The notes beneath the pieces were generated by a model. That model searched no databases and was not told the origin of the DNA. It saw only the letters and a list, made by a program, of their open reading frames with translations. Source: Myroides odoratus DSM 2801 (GTDB taxonomy: Bacteria > Bacteroidota > Bacteroidia > Flavobacteriales > Flavobacteriaceae). From it: 64,000 nucleotides of DNA. Positions 9,875-18,779 of the stretch are shown in pieces; the first letter of the stretch is position 1, and the number at the start of each line of letters is the position of its first letter. Location of the stretch: assembly GCF_000243275.1 (NCBI RefSeq), contig NZ_CM001437.1, positions 1,461,100 through 1,525,099 on the forward strand, in the 5' to 3' direction. A program made the position numbers and the translations under genes.

Positions 9875-11188
9875 TTATTTTTGTCTAAAATAGATATCTA
9901 TAGGCACACCGCTAAAGTCATAGATTTCGCGTAATTTATTCTCAACAAACCTTTTATAAGGATCTTTAATGTATTGAGGTAAATTAGCAAAAAACACAAA
10001 TTGAGGCGATGGTGTTGGCAACTGCATACAATATTTAATCTTGATATACTTTCCTTTGATTGCTGGAGGAGGAGTATGTTCAATGATTGGCAACATCGTT
10101 TCATTAAATTTAGACGTAGAAATGCGATTTTTTCTATTTTCATATACTTGAACTGCAGTTTCTAACGCTTTTAATAAACGTTGTTTTGTAATAGTTGACG
10201 TGAACACAATAGGCACATCCGTAAACGGAGCAATGCTTTCGCGAATCTTATCCTCGAATTGTTTTGACGTTAGTGTGTCCTTGTCAATCAAGTCCCACTT
10301 ATTTACTAAAATAACAATTCCTTTTCTATTTTTCTCTGCTAACCAGAAAATATTTTGATCTTGTCCTTCAAACCCTCTCGTAGCGTCTACCATCAAGATA
10401 CAAACATCGCTGTGTTCGATGGCGCGAATAGAACGCATAACAGAATAGAACTCCAAATCTTCTTTTACTTTTGTCTTTCTACGGATCCCTGCAGTATCAA
10501 CTAAATTAAAGTCAAATCCAAATTGAGTAAAACGCGTATCAATAGCATCCCTTGTTGTTCCAGCAATATCTGTTACAATATAACGATCTTCACCAATTAA
10601 AGCATTGATAAAACTTGATTTTCCAGCATTTGGACGTCCTACTACTGCAAAACGAGGTAATTCTCCATCTTCACTTTCTTCTCTTACTTCCTCTTCTGGC
10701 AATACTTTGATTACTTCATCTAATAAATCACCTGTTCCACTACCGCTCATTCCGGCAATTGGATAAATTTCACCCAATCCTAAATTGTAGAACTCATAGG
10801 TATCTTCCATGCGCTTTCCACTATCTACCTTATTCACTGCAACAAAAACAGGTTTTGTTTCACGGTGTAATAATTTAGCTACCTCAGCATCCATTGGAGT
10901 AATTCCCTCCTCTACATCAACTACAAATATGATAACATCAGCCTCTTCAATAGCTAATGCTACTTGGCGTCTGATTTCTTCTTCAAAAACATCATCAGAA
11001 CCTTTTATATATCCTCCTGTATCAATGACAGAAAACTCTCTTCCATTCCATTCTGATTTGCCGTAGTTTCTATCACGGGTTACCCCGCTAACCGAATCTA
11101 CAATTGCCTCTCTCCTTTGAATCAAGCGATTAAAGAAAGTGGATTTCCCTACGTTTGGTCTCCCAACTATGGCTACTATACTACTCAT
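9875..11188 (-). CDS. der: Ribosome biogenesis GTPase Der (EngA)
   Basis: The 437-aa protein has two tandem GTPase domains and a C-terminal KH-like domain, the diagnostic Der layout. G1 motifs are GRPNVGKS at residues 9-16 and GRPNAGKSS at about 184. The switch II motifs are DTGGYI and DTAGIR, and NKVD and NKWD supply base specificity. Der acts in 50S subunit assembly. era lies directly upstream on the same strand, but a TAACTTTG -7 box (11208-11215) indicates that der has its own promoter. Confidence 0.98.
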   Translation of the reverse strand: MSSIVAIVGRPNVGKSTFFNRLIQRREAIVDSVSGVTRDRNYGKSEWNGREFSVIDTGGYIKGSDDVFEEEIRRQVALAIEEADVIIFVVDVEEGITPMDAEVAKLLHRETKPVFVAVNKVDSGKRMEDTYEFYNLGLGEIYPIAGMSGSGTGDLLDEVIKVLPEEEVREESEDGELPRFAVVGRPNAGKSSFINALIGEDRYIVTDIAGTTRDAIDTRFTQFGFDFNLVDTAGIRRKTKVKEDLEFYSVMRSIRAIEHSDVCILMVDATRGFEGQDQNIFWLAEKNRKGIVILVNKWDLIDKDTLTSKQFEDKIRESIAPFTDVPIVFTSTITKQRLLKALETAVQVYENRKNRISTSKFNETMLPIIEHTPPPAIKGKYIKIKYCMQLPTPSPQFVFFANLPQYIKDPYKRFVENKLREIYDFSGVPIDIYFRQK

Positions 11189-11207
11189 ATACTATTTAAA
11201 TATCTCG

Positions 11208-11215
11208 CAAAGTTA
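11208..11215 (-). promoter_or_regulatory. -7 box of der promoter
   Basis: On the minus strand this reads TAACTTTG, a full match to the Bacteroidota TAnnTTTG element, 19 nt before the der start codon. Confidence 0.6.
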
Positions 11216-11254
11216 ATATTTCAATGCAATATTTGACGCTATTATTTAATTTCT

Positions 11255-12142
11255 CTATTTTTTTTGATTGTATCCGAAACGTTTCAACTGATAATCGCTC
11301 GATCTCCAATCTTTATTCACCTTCACAAAAAGCTCTAAATGCACTTTTTTATCAAAGAATTTCTCCATTTCTATACGGGCAGCAATTCCTACCTTTTTCA
11401 ATGCAGCTCCTTTATGACCAATCAAAATTCCCTTTTGTGTGTCGCGTTCCACCATAATAATGGCTTTGATGCGAATGATCTCCTCTTCTTCTAAGAATTC
11501 TTCTGTCTCAACTTCTACGGCATACGGAATTTCTTTATCGTAATTCAATAAAATCTTCTCGCGAATGATTTCATTAACAAAGAAACGTTCTGATTTATCT
11601 GTCAAAGCATCCTTTGCATAATAAGGGGGCGATTCTGGAATTAGCTCCAAAATGCGATCAAATACGGCTTGTGTATTAAATTTCTCTAAAGCCGAAATAG
11701 GAAAAATCTCAGCATTAGGCACTTTTGATGTCCACAATTCTACTTGTTCCTCTAATTGAACTTGATTGGATTTATCAATTTTATTCAACAACAATAAAAT
11801 AGGCACTTTAGAGTGAATAATGCGATTGAAAAAAGCTTCGTCTTTCAATTCTTTTTCTCCAACCTCTACCATATAAATCAAGACATCTGCGTCTTCAAAA
11901 GCAGATTTTACAAAGTCCATCATCGAGGCTTGTAATTCATACGCTGGTTTAATAATACCAGGGGTATCCGAAAATACAATTTGATACTCCTCTTCATTTA
12001 CAATTCCTAGAATACGATGTCTTGTTGTTTGTGCTTTTGATGTAATTATTGATAATCGCTCTCCTACTAATGCATTCATTAGGGTAGATTTCCCTACATT
12101 GGGATTACCTATAATGTTCACAAATCCAGCTTTATGTGCCAT
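11255..12142 (-). CDS. era: GTPase Era
   Basis: The 295-aa protein has a G1 motif GNPNVGKST, G3 DTPGI, G4 NKID, and a C-terminal KH domain with GILIGHKGAALKKVG. Era binds 16S rRNA near its 3' end and acts in 30S maturation. Length and motifs are canonical. A TACCTTTG -7 box on the minus strand lies about 18 nt upstream of the ATG (12161-12168). It precedes der on the same strand. Confidence 0.98.
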   Translation of the reverse strand: MAHKAGFVNIIGNPNVGKSTLMNALVGERLSIITSKAQTTRHRILGIVNEEEYQIVFSDTPGIIKPAYELQASMMDFVKSAFEDADVLIYMVEVGEKELKDEAFFNRIIHSKVPILLLLNKIDKSNQVQLEEQVELWTSKVPNAEIFPISALEKFNTQAVFDRILELIPESPPYYAKDALTDKSERFFVNEIIREKILLNYDKEIPYAVEVETEEFLEEEEIIRIKAIIMVERDTQKGILIGHKGAALKKVGIAARIEMEKFFDKKVHLELFVKVNKDWRSSDYQLKRFGYNQKK

Positions 12143-12160
12143 AAAAATATATTTTTCGCT

Positions 12161-12168
12161 ACAAAGGT
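12161..12168 (-). promoter_or_regulatory. -7 box of era promoter
   Basis: The minus strand reads TACCTTTG (TAnnTTTG consensus) upstream of the era start codon. Confidence 0.55.
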
Positions 12169-12306
12169 AGTTTTTATCAATGAGATAGTTGAAAAAAAAT
12201 GAAAGAACTCGACTTAAATCCTTCCCAAAAGGCTTTTTTAGGGATCAAAATTTTGATTTATATGCGATTTTACTAGCTTTATCTTTTTTAAAGCAAATAC
12301 AATTTT

Positions 12307-12963
12307 ATGATTACAAACCAAAAACATTGGTCGATAGTAGAATATTTACACGAAACGGTTAAAAATCCCAATATACACATTAAAGGAAGTACAAGTTATT
12401 ACAGTGCCGCTTGGAGTGGTTCATTTGAAGAAAGTGTTGTACGCTATTTATATGGAGATGCTTATAGTGCGAGCCAATGGGAACCCGCTTGGCCCATTGA
12501 TCAACTTTATATTGGTTCACATGTTTGCATTGCTGCAGAAGCCGTAATCTTAATGGGAGGTAACAATACACACCGCACTGATTGGTTTAGTTTATATCCT
12601 TTTATTGAAACCATAGTAGAATCTTATGAAGGAAAAGGAGATACCCTCATAGGCGATGGAGCTTGGATTGGTATGCGCGCAATGATAATGCCTGGCATTA
12701 CCATAGGAGAAGGTGCTATAATTGCCTCCGGAGCGGTAGTCACTAAAAATGTAGCTCCGTATACACTTGTAGCAGGCAATCCTGCAAAGCCCATCAAAAC
12801 GAGATTTGATGAAGCAACCATCACACGCTTACTACAATTAAACCTTTATGATTGGCCTGAAGCGAAATTTAAAGCGTTACAACCTTACATCAGCGCCAAT
12901 GCTATTGCTGTTTTAGAGGAAAAAAGCCAATTATACGACCAAACGAACAACATACTCAAATAA
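12307..12963 (+). CDS. CatB-related O-acetyltransferase (xenobiotic acetyltransferase)
   Basis: The 218-aa protein has left-handed beta-helix hexapeptide repeats (IGDGAWIGMRAMIMPGITIGEGAIIASGAVVTKNV region). It also has the signature GGNNTHRTDWFSLYPF, with the likely catalytic His at residue 89. The family includes streptogramin Vat and chloramphenicol CatB acetyltransferases that use acetyl-CoA. Many members are uncharacterised, so a resistance role is only possible. It is monocistronic, just before the first initiator tRNA unit, in an accessory-looking region. Confidence 0.88.
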   Translation: MITNQKHWSIVEYLHETVKNPNIHIKGSTSYYSAAWSGSFEESVVRYLYGDAYSASQWEPAWPIDQLYIGSHVCIAAEAVILMGGNNTHRTDWFSLYPFIETIVESYEGKGDTLIGDGAWIGMRAMIMPGITIGEGAIIASGAVVTKNVAPYTLVAGNPAKPIKTRFDEATITRLLQLNLYDWPEAKFKALQPYISANAIAVLEEKSQLYDQTNNILK

Positions 12964-13062
12964 TTAAAAAAAATATCGCCACACATCCCCCTATTGCCCA
13001 GCAGATTAGAACAAACAAAGGCCAACTCAACCTTTTTTATCAAAAGTTTTTCCTTGATTTAC

Positions 13063-13094
13063 TTGGTTTGTACTCATATTAGTTTGTATCTTTG
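13063..13094 (+). promoter_or_regulatory. Promoter of the first tRNA-fMet gene
   Basis: The -7 box TATCTTTG (13087-13094) fits TAnnTTTG exactly. A TTG at 13063-13065 lies 21 nt upstream as the -33 element. The same spacing is found in the second copy. Confidence 0.75.
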
Positions 13095-13105
13095 TACCAC
13101 AATAG

Positions 13106-13178
13106 CGCGGGATAGAGCAGTAGGCAGCTCGTCGGGCTCATAACCCGAAGGTCACAGGTTCGAGTCCTGTTCCCGCTA
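13106..13178 (+). tRNA. tRNA-fMet (initiator, anticodon CAU), copy 1
   Basis: A 73-nt cloverleaf with 7-bp acceptor CGCGGGA/TCCCGCT, D stem GAGC/GCTC, anticodon stem TCGGG/CCCGA with loop CTCATAA, and T arm ACAGG-TTCGAGT-CCTGT. The initiator hallmarks are the non-paired first acceptor position (C1 opposite U72) and three G:C pairs in the anticodon stem. CCA is not encoded. The sequence is identical to the copy at 18642. Confidence 0.95.
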
Positions 13179-13189
13179 CTAAGCCAAAA

Positions 13190-13221
13190 AGACTTAATCT
13201 AACGATTAGGTCTTTTTTTTT
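13190..13221 (+). terminator. Terminator of tRNA-fMet copy 1
   Basis: The stem AGACTTAATC/GATTAGGTCT, with one G-T pair, is followed by a run of nine or more T. Confidence 0.85.
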
Positions 13222-13491
13222 GGTTTACGGTGAACTACTGGCAGATCAAGTAAAGTTTATGGTGAATGGAACAAGAGTAAAATAGGAAATGATGTAAAAA
13301 TTATCTTTTTGACCAATTAACATCCCTCTGAGATTATATAAGCCTATCTCTTCATCTATTTTATTAATCTTTTTTTTGACGACATCCCTCCCCTACTTCA
13401 ATATTGACTTTTTTATCCCTTAGGGACAAAAATATGCGGTATTGTTATTCTGCTTTTATTTCAAAAAATTTGCAGGTAAAATATCGTAAAC

Positions 13492-14124
13492 ATGACAACA
13501 TTAGCCCAACAAATTGAAGCGCTAAATGAAAATCTAGCTTCTCAATTACCTACAGAAATACTGGAAGCCTTTGGTCAATCTATTGCCGATTTAAAAAGTC
13601 AAGGATTAGAAAATAAAGCTCCAAAAGTAGGCCAATTTTTTCCTAATTTTAAACTTCCGAATACGTTTAATCAGCCAGTTGAACTAAAAGAACTCTTGAA
13701 AAAAGGAAACGTTATCCTTGCTTTCTTTCGAGGAAATTGGTGTCCGTACTGTAATCTTGAATTAAAAGCTTTACAAGATCGTTTACACGACCTAAAAGGA
13801 GCTACATTAGTTGCTATTTCACCACAGGTGACAACGTATAATGAAGAATTAAAAAACAACCATGCGCTAGGTTTTGATGTCTTGACCGATCCAGACAATA
13901 GTTTAGCTAAACAATTGGGTATTTCTTTTTCCTTGCAAGACTTCGTACTTCCTATCTATCAAAATTTAGGTATCACCCTTTCTTCTTTCAATGGAAATGA
14001 GAACAACGAACTACCAGTTCCTGCTGTTTTTGTATTGGATCAAACGGGAACCATTACTTATACGTTTATCGATTCTAATTATATGAATCGAGTTGATATA
14101 GATGAAATAATTTCACACATTTAA
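13492..14124 (+). CDS. Peroxiredoxin-like family protein (AhpC/TSA)
   Basis: The 210-aa thioredoxin-fold protein has the active-site stretch FFRGNWCPYCNLELKALQ. The first Cys is the likely peroxidatic one and the CxxC is complete. The N-terminal 50 residues are helical, as in the peroxiredoxin-like group. It probably reduces hydroperoxides in the cytoplasm, as no signal peptide is seen. It is the first gene of the segment between the two initiator tRNA copies. The 270 bp upstream hold no recognisable gene. Confidence 0.9.
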   Translation: MTTLAQQIEALNENLASQLPTEILEAFGQSIADLKSQGLENKAPKVGQFFPNFKLPNTFNQPVELKELLKKGNVILAFFRGNWCPYCNLELKALQDRLHDLKGATLVAISPQVTTYNEELKNNHALGFDVLTDPDNSLAKQLGISFSLQDFVLPIYQNLGITLSSFNGNENNELPVPAVFVLDQTGTITYTFIDSNYMNRVDIDEIISHI

Positions 14125-14130
14125 ATACAT

Positions 14131-14159
14131 AAAAAAGCATTCCACCCGGGATGCTTTTT
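14131..14159 (+). terminator. Terminator after the peroxiredoxin gene
   Basis: The stem AAAAGCATTCC/GGGATGCTTTT, with a short loop, lies 7 nt after the stop codon and ends in T-rich sequence. Confidence 0.75.
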
Positions 14160-14215
14160 ATTTAAAATTAATGAGATAATGTTTTACCTTAGCGAATTAC
14201 ATCATCTTATTCACC

Positions 14216-15058
14216 ATGAAACATTTTATTGTCATCTTATTCACTTTTTCTTTAATCTCTTGTTTTGCTCAATCAAAAATAGATAAGCAACATAAAGAAA
14301 TTCTTGATGAAGGAATCCGCCTATATCGCTCCGAAATGGCATCTTGGTATGGTACAGATCTATTCCTTTCTCAATATAGCAACAAAGAAAATATTGGAGG
14401 TTATCTTTCCTATGTAGAAGAAGAAGCTTCTATTTGTATCTTTTTTTCCAAAACACCAAACCCGCAAGTACTAGGCACTATTACTTTTAATAAAGATTAT
14501 AACGTACAACAAGCGAAGGTTGACATAAAAGAACGTCCTTTTAGCCAAAAGGAATTAGATTTGTATACAATTAGGCAAATTGCACTAGAAGATATTCCTA
14601 ACGATACGCTTTTTAAACGATATAAAAACACTAATTTAAACTTGGTTCCCCTCATTCATGAAAAGGAGAAAAAAGTTTATGTTCTTACTGGCCCAACTAC
14701 GGGTGGAGTTGTCATTTTTGGCAATGATTATCTGATTACTTTCGATAAAAAAAATAAGATCCGCACAAAAAAACAATTACATCAAAATATTATTCCTATC
14801 CAAACCGAAGCAACAGAAGGTAATCATACTATTCTAAGTACAATGCACTCTCACACATCTGAAACGGGTCATTTACCCACCGCAACTGATGTATGTACCC
14901 TAATGCTATACGCCCCGTACGTTAACTGGGGAACCCATATCATAGTTTCAGAAGAGTACAAGAGTATTTGGGATTTTAAAAAATCTGACTTTGTTGCATT
15001 ATCTAATAAAACAATCGATAACATAATTCAACATTCAGAGAAGCAAAAAGAGAACTAA
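14216..15058 (+). CDS. Secreted protein with JAMM-like motif (DUF4329-like)
   Basis: The 280-aa protein has a signal peptide (about residues 1-19, ISCFAQ; the Cys could also make it a lipoprotein). It has no obvious family up to residue ~200, then a stretch MHSHTSETGHLPTATD. This resembles the JAMM/JAB metalloprotease pattern HxH-x(7-10)-[ST]-x-x-D. The DUF4329 group includes such JAB-like domains. Peptidase activity is an inference. The gene is monocistronic and convergent with the AraC gene downstream. Confidence 0.6.
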   Translation: MKHFIVILFTFSLISCFAQSKIDKQHKEILDEGIRLYRSEMASWYGTDLFLSQYSNKENIGGYLSYVEEEASICIFFSKTPNPQVLGTITFNKDYNVQQAKVDIKERPFSQKELDLYTIRQIALEDIPNDTLFKRYKNTNLNLVPLIHEKEKKVYVLTGPTTGGVVIFGNDYLITFDKKNKIRTKKQLHQNIIPIQTEATEGNHTILSTMHSHTSETGHLPTATDVCTLMLYAPYVNWGTHIIVSEEYKSIWDFKKSDFVALSNKTIDNIIQHSEKQKEN

Positions 15059-15068
15059 TTTTGTTCTA

Positions 15069-15908
15069 TTAACTTTTTACTATTTCCATCTTTCGAAAAG
15101 CTGACATACTCATTCCTTTATGTCGTTTAAAAAATTTATTGCAATGACTTTCATCTGCGAATCCAAATTCATGGACAATTTCATTGATTCGCATTTCACT
15201 AAAGAGCAAACGATGTTCGATTAGTCGAATTTTATATGCTGAAATATACGCTTGAAAGGATTCGCCTGCTTGTTTACGGAAATAACTTCCCATATATGTT
15301 TCTGAAAGTCCAAAACGCGCTGCAACTACAGCCACTTTCAACTGTTCTGGTTCGCGAATGTGTTCTTGGATGTAGTTGAGTATTTGCACAATTTTCGCAT
15401 CAGTCGTAACCTCTAGGGGTTTCAACTGAATTCGAGCTATATTGCGAGCGGCGATCACCAATATCGCATTGACAATTGGCCGAATTAAATCTTCATTATA
15501 CATCAACTCCACCTTCAATACTTCTTGTAGGGTTTGCATCAATTGAGCCACAAGGCGTTTATCTTCTTCATGCACTAACACTGAAGCGGATAAATGAGAA
15601 GCGTAGTATAACAGGCATTCAATATGATCAATACTCTTCCACTGATATTCCTTGACATAAGATTCGCCAAAACGAATCACCATAAATTCACACATCCCCT
15701 CTAAATCAAATTCATGGCAATCTTGAGGCGTAATCAAGAACAAATCTCCTACTTTAAATGAAATGCGATTGCCATTTACAGCATGACTCCCTTTTCCTGA
15801 AATGACATAAACGAGTTCAAAAAAATTAAACTGCCTATCGCGCAAAGGACAAACCTCTACTTTTTCATAATACACCTCAAGGGCCTGGTACATATTCTCT
15901 TTTGCCAT
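15069..15908 (-). CDS. AraC family transcriptional regulator
   Basis: The 279-aa protein has an N-terminal cupin-type ligand domain (VCPLRDRQFNFFELVYVISGKGSH... and FLITPQDCHEF) and a C-terminal double HTH (residues ~175-275). The second HTH ends INEIVHEFGFADESHCNKFFKRHKGMS. It is divergent, across 87 bp, from the oxidoreductase-esterase-flavoprotein operon and is likely to control it. Its -7 box TATCTTTG (15913-15920, minus) is only 4 nt from the ATG, suggesting a leaderless or nearly leaderless transcript. Confidence 0.93.
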   Translation of the reverse strand: MAKENMYQALEVYYEKVEVCPLRDRQFNFFELVYVISGKGSHAVNGNRISFKVGDLFLITPQDCHEFDLEGMCEFMVIRFGESYVKEYQWKSIDHIECLLYYASHLSASVLVHEEDKRLVAQLMQTLQEVLKVELMYNEDLIRPIVNAILVIAARNIARIQLKPLEVTTDAKIVQILNYIQEHIREPEQLKVAVVAARFGLSETYMGSYFRKQAGESFQAYISAYKIRLIEHRLLFSEMRINEIVHEFGFADESHCNKFFKRHKGMSMSAFRKMEIVKS

Positions 15909-15912
15909 ACTG

Positions 15913-15920
15913 CAAAGATA
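15913..15920 (-). promoter_or_regulatory. -7 box of the AraC gene, abutting its start codon
   Basis: The minus strand reads TATCTTTG. Only four bases separate it from the ATG at 15908. Confidence 0.55.
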
Positions 15921-15966
15921 CCGAAATACACTTGATTTATACCTAATAAACCTTGTTTTATCAGTC

Positions 15967-15974
15967 TATTTTTG
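15967..15974 (+). promoter_or_regulatory. -7 box of the oxidoreductase operon
   Basis: TATTTTTG matches TAnnTTTG, 21 nt before the oxidoreductase ATG. No good -33 TTG at normal spacing is seen, in keeping with activator-dependent expression by the divergent AraC protein (inference). Confidence 0.5.
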
Positions 15975-15995
15975 CTAAAAACAAAATAGAAGATA

Positions 15996-16943
15996 ATGAA
16001 AGCCATTACATTAGAAGGATTTGGAGGAATCGAATACCTCCATTATCAAGATATTCCAATTCCCCAACTGCAAGCGAAAGAAGTACTCATTCAAACCAAA
16101 GCAATAAGCATCAATCCAGTAGATGTAAAAGTTCGCACCCGTCAAGCCCCCTTAGCGGAACAGCTGCTTCACCACCATCCTTTAATTTTAGGATGGGATA
16201 TTTCAGGAGTTGTGGTACAAGTAGGTCATGCTGTGACTGATTTTTCTATTGGAGATGAAGTATTTGGTATGGTCAACTTTGTAGGGCATGGCCAAACGTA
16301 TGCAGCATACGTCGCTGCACCCGCTCATCATTTAGCGTTAAAACCTACCAATATTTCCCATGCAGAAGCTGCTGCGAGTACACTAGCTGCATTGACGGCT
16401 TGGCAGGCTTTTACAGCTTATGGGAAATTACGCCCTCATGATCGTTTACTCATTCATGCCGCTGCTGGTGGTGTTGGGCATTTTGCTGTACAAATCGCGA
16501 AACACCTTGGTGCGTACGTTATTGCAACATCTTCCGCAGTCAATAAGGATTTTGTACTTTCTTTAGGCGCAGACGAGCATCTGGATTACCGTCAAGTTGA
16601 TTTTGAAAAAGAATTGAGTAACCTTGATTTTGTCTTAGAATCCATTGGAGGTACAAATTTTCAAAAATCCGTTGCGATACTCAACCCTTTTGGAACCATT
16701 GTCGCTCTACCCTCTGGGCATACAAAAGAAGATGAACAAAAGGCGCAAGCTAAATTTCTACACGCTTGTTATTTTATGTCAGTGTATTCTAGTCAAGAGG
16801 ATATGAAGCAGATTGCTCAACTATTAGCAGCAGGTCATATCAAACCCCATCTGTCGCACATTTATTCGTTTGACGAATTACCACAAGCTCATCTCCAACT
16901 AGAAAGCGGACATACCGTAGGAAAAATAGTAATTGAATTTTAA
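15996..16943 (+). CDS. NADP-dependent MDR oxidoreductase (quinone reductase-like)
   Basis: The 315-aa protein is a zinc-independent member of the medium-chain dehydrogenase/reductase family. It has a GroES-like N-terminal half (ISINPVDVKVR, LGWDISGVVVQVG) and a Rossmann domain with HAAAGGVGHFAVQIAKHLGA (AxxGGVG). No structural zinc cysteine cluster is present. It probably reduces quinones or enones with NADPH. It is the first gene of a three-gene operon with an esterase and a flavodoxin-fold reductase, likely under control of the divergent AraC regulator. Confidence 0.92.
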   Translation: MKAITLEGFGGIEYLHYQDIPIPQLQAKEVLIQTKAISINPVDVKVRTRQAPLAEQLLHHHPLILGWDISGVVVQVGHAVTDFSIGDEVFGMVNFVGHGQTYAAYVAAPAHHLALKPTNISHAEAAASTLAALTAWQAFTAYGKLRPHDRLLIHAAAGGVGHFAVQIAKHLGAYVIATSSAVNKDFVLSLGADEHLDYRQVDFEKELSNLDFVLESIGGTNFQKSVAILNPFGTIVALPSGHTKEDEQKAQAKFLHACYFMSVYSSQEDMKQIAQLLAAGHIKPHLSHIYSFDELPQAHLQLESGHTVGKIVIEF

Positions 16944-16944
16944 T

Positions 16945-17898
16945 ATGATACAACAAGATATTTCCATCGAGCTGCAACAAGCCATTAACGAAAGCCCTTA
17001 TAACCAAATTGACTATGACTATTTACTGGCTCACAACCCTGCGCAAATTCGCATCGAGGAACAACAACTAGCAGATACAGAAGAACCTTTAGCAATTCCA
17101 GAGGGCCTGGTCGTTGAAAACCTTGAAATCCCCTCTCGAGAGCTTCATCGAACCATCAGATTAAGAACCTATCGACCATTGGGACAAAGCAATCTTCCCG
17201 TGTTAATGTATTTTCATGGGGGTGCTTTTATTTACGGTACTCCAGAACAATATGATTTTATTTTTTACCCTATGGCGATAGCCTTGAATATTTCAATTGT
17301 ATCAGTTGATTATCGTTTAGCACCTGAACATCCATTTCCAGCAGCCTTAGAAGATGCTTATGATGCATTACTTTGGGTGGCACAAGAAGCAGATCAATTG
17401 GGAGGAAATAAAGAAAACATCAGCATTGGCGGAAGTAGTGCGGGTGGAACTATCGCAGCCTCGCTCGCCCATATGGCCCGAGACAAGCAAGAAGTGATAC
17501 TACAGCATCAATATTTGCTCTATCCTCCAATGGATCATCGTTTGCTTACACCTTCCATGCAGACCTTAGCTGATGCTCCTATGCAAACCAAAGCTGCTGC
17601 CGCTTTCATGTGGAAGTACTATTTAGCCCCCCATCATGAGACTCCACTTCCATATGCTGTACCTTACCTGCAATCAAATTTTGCAGATCTTCCTCCAACT
17701 ACTTTAATTGTAGCGGAGTTTGATCCCCTCAAGGATGAGGCTAAACAATATGTTGATAAACTCAAGGAAGCTCAAGTTCCAACAACCTTTTTTGAAGTAA
17801 AAGGTGCAACGCATGTATTTGACTTTTTTCCAACCGCCATGGCTCGCGACTTCTGGCAAGAACAACTTACTTATTTAAAAACCATTTTTATTCGATAA
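16945..17898 (+). CDS. Alpha/beta hydrolase (HSL-type esterase)
   Basis: The start is taken at ATG 16945, two bases after the upstream stop; an in-frame TTG at 16933 would overlap that gene. The 317-aa protein has the oxyanion-hole motif HGGAF, the nucleophile elbow GGSSAGG, an Asp near VAEFDPLKDE and a His in GATHVFDFFP. These complete the hormone-sensitive-lipase-family triad. It hydrolyses small esters, probably in the cytoplasm. It is the second gene of the AraC-linked operon. Confidence 0.92.
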   Translation: MIQQDISIELQQAINESPYNQIDYDYLLAHNPAQIRIEEQQLADTEEPLAIPEGLVVENLEIPSRELHRTIRLRTYRPLGQSNLPVLMYFHGGAFIYGTPEQYDFIFYPMAIALNISIVSVDYRLAPEHPFPAALEDAYDALLWVAQEADQLGGNKENISIGGSSAGGTIAASLAHMARDKQEVILQHQYLLYPPMDHRLLTPSMQTLADAPMQTKAAAAFMWKYYLAPHHETPLPYAVPYLQSNFADLPPTTLIVAEFDPLKDEAKQYVDKLKEAQVPTTFFEVKGATHVFDFFPTAMARDFWQEQLTYLKTIFIR

Positions 17899-17902
17899 TC
17901 AT

Positions 17903-18520
17903 ATGAATCTCCTAGTCATCAATGGACACCCAAATCCAACTAGCCTTAATGCTACCTTAGCACAAACCTATATTGCAACTGCTCAAGCTTTAGGTGTCAC
18001 TGTGCGCTATCTGGCTATTGGTGAATTACACTTTAATCCCAACCTCCAGTACGGCTATGCAAAACGCATGGAATTAGAACCCGATTTACTCCGCGCATTA
18101 GATGATATCTATTGGAGTACCCATCAAGTTTGGATACATCCAATGTGGTGGGTGGGCATGCCTGCAATCATGAAAGGGTTCTTTGATCGTCTATTTTTAC
18201 CAGGATTAGTGTTTAAACATCATACTTCAACACATACAGAAGGGCTTTTACAAGGTAAAACCGCTCGTATTATAGTAACCATGGGCGACTTATCTCCAGG
18301 AATTCATCAATCGGTATATCACGCTAGTGGTTCAATTCCATTAAAAGAAGGCATATTAGCTTATTGTGGTGTAGAGGTAGAACAAGCGGAAGTTTTTGGC
18401 CCGTTGAATGATTATAGTCCAAATGATATTCATCAACTCCTCTTACAAATGAAAGAAAAAGCGAAAGAAGATGTCAAAAACCACCTTTCAAAAGTAGTGT
18501 CGAGTGATATTTTGAATTAA
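17903..18520 (+). CDS. NAD(P)H-dependent flavoprotein oxidoreductase (flavodoxin fold)
   Basis: The 205-aa protein has the MdaB/KefF/NQO-type opening INGHPNPTSLNATLA and the WIHPMWWVGMPAIMKGFFDRLFLPG region, which builds the FMN or FAD site. It catalyses two-electron quinone or nitro reduction in the family. It follows the esterase by 4 nt and closes the operon. With the MDR enzyme this makes a small electrophile/quinone-handling set. Confidence 0.92.
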   Translation: MNLLVINGHPNPTSLNATLAQTYIATAQALGVTVRYLAIGELHFNPNLQYGYAKRMELEPDLLRALDDIYWSTHQVWIHPMWWVGMPAIMKGFFDRLFLPGLVFKHHTSTHTEGLLQGKTARIIVTMGDLSPGIHQSVYHASGSIPLKEGILAYCGVEVEQAEVFGPLNDYSPNDIHQLLLQMKEKAKEDVKNHLSKVVSSDILN

Positions 18521-18597
18521 AAAAACAATATATAAAACTATAAATCAATAAGTTACAACATAAATTAAATAATTTTGAAAATTATTTATTCTTTTTA

Positions 18598-18630
18598 TTT
18601 GTTTTATACCATTATTAGTTTGTATATTTG
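18598..18630 (+). promoter_or_regulatory. Promoter of the second tRNA-fMet gene
   Basis: The -33 element TTTG (18598-18601) lies 21 nt from the -7 element TATATTTG (18623-18630), the full Bacteroidota consensus. Confidence 0.8.
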
Positions 18631-18641
18631 CACCACAATAG

Positions 18642-18714
18642 CGCGGGATAGAGCAGTAGGCAGCTCGTCGGGCTCATAACCCGAAGGTCACAGGTTCGAG
18701 TCCTGTTCCCGCTA
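18642..18714 (+). tRNA. tRNA-fMet (initiator, anticodon CAU), copy 2
   Basis: Identical over all 73 nt to the copy at 13106, with the same initiator hallmarks. The homology continues into the promoter and terminator, giving about 155 bp of direct repeat. Confidence 0.95.
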
Positions 18715-18724
18715 CTAAGCCAAA

Positions 18725-18756
18725 AGACTTAATCCAACGATTAAGTCTTTTTTTTT
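18725..18756 (+). terminator. Terminator of tRNA-fMet copy 2
   Basis: A perfect stem AGACTTAATC/GATTAAGTCT is followed by nine T. It is homologous to the terminator at 13190. Confidence 0.85.
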
Positions 18757-18779
18757 GGTTTACAGCGAACGGCTTACTG

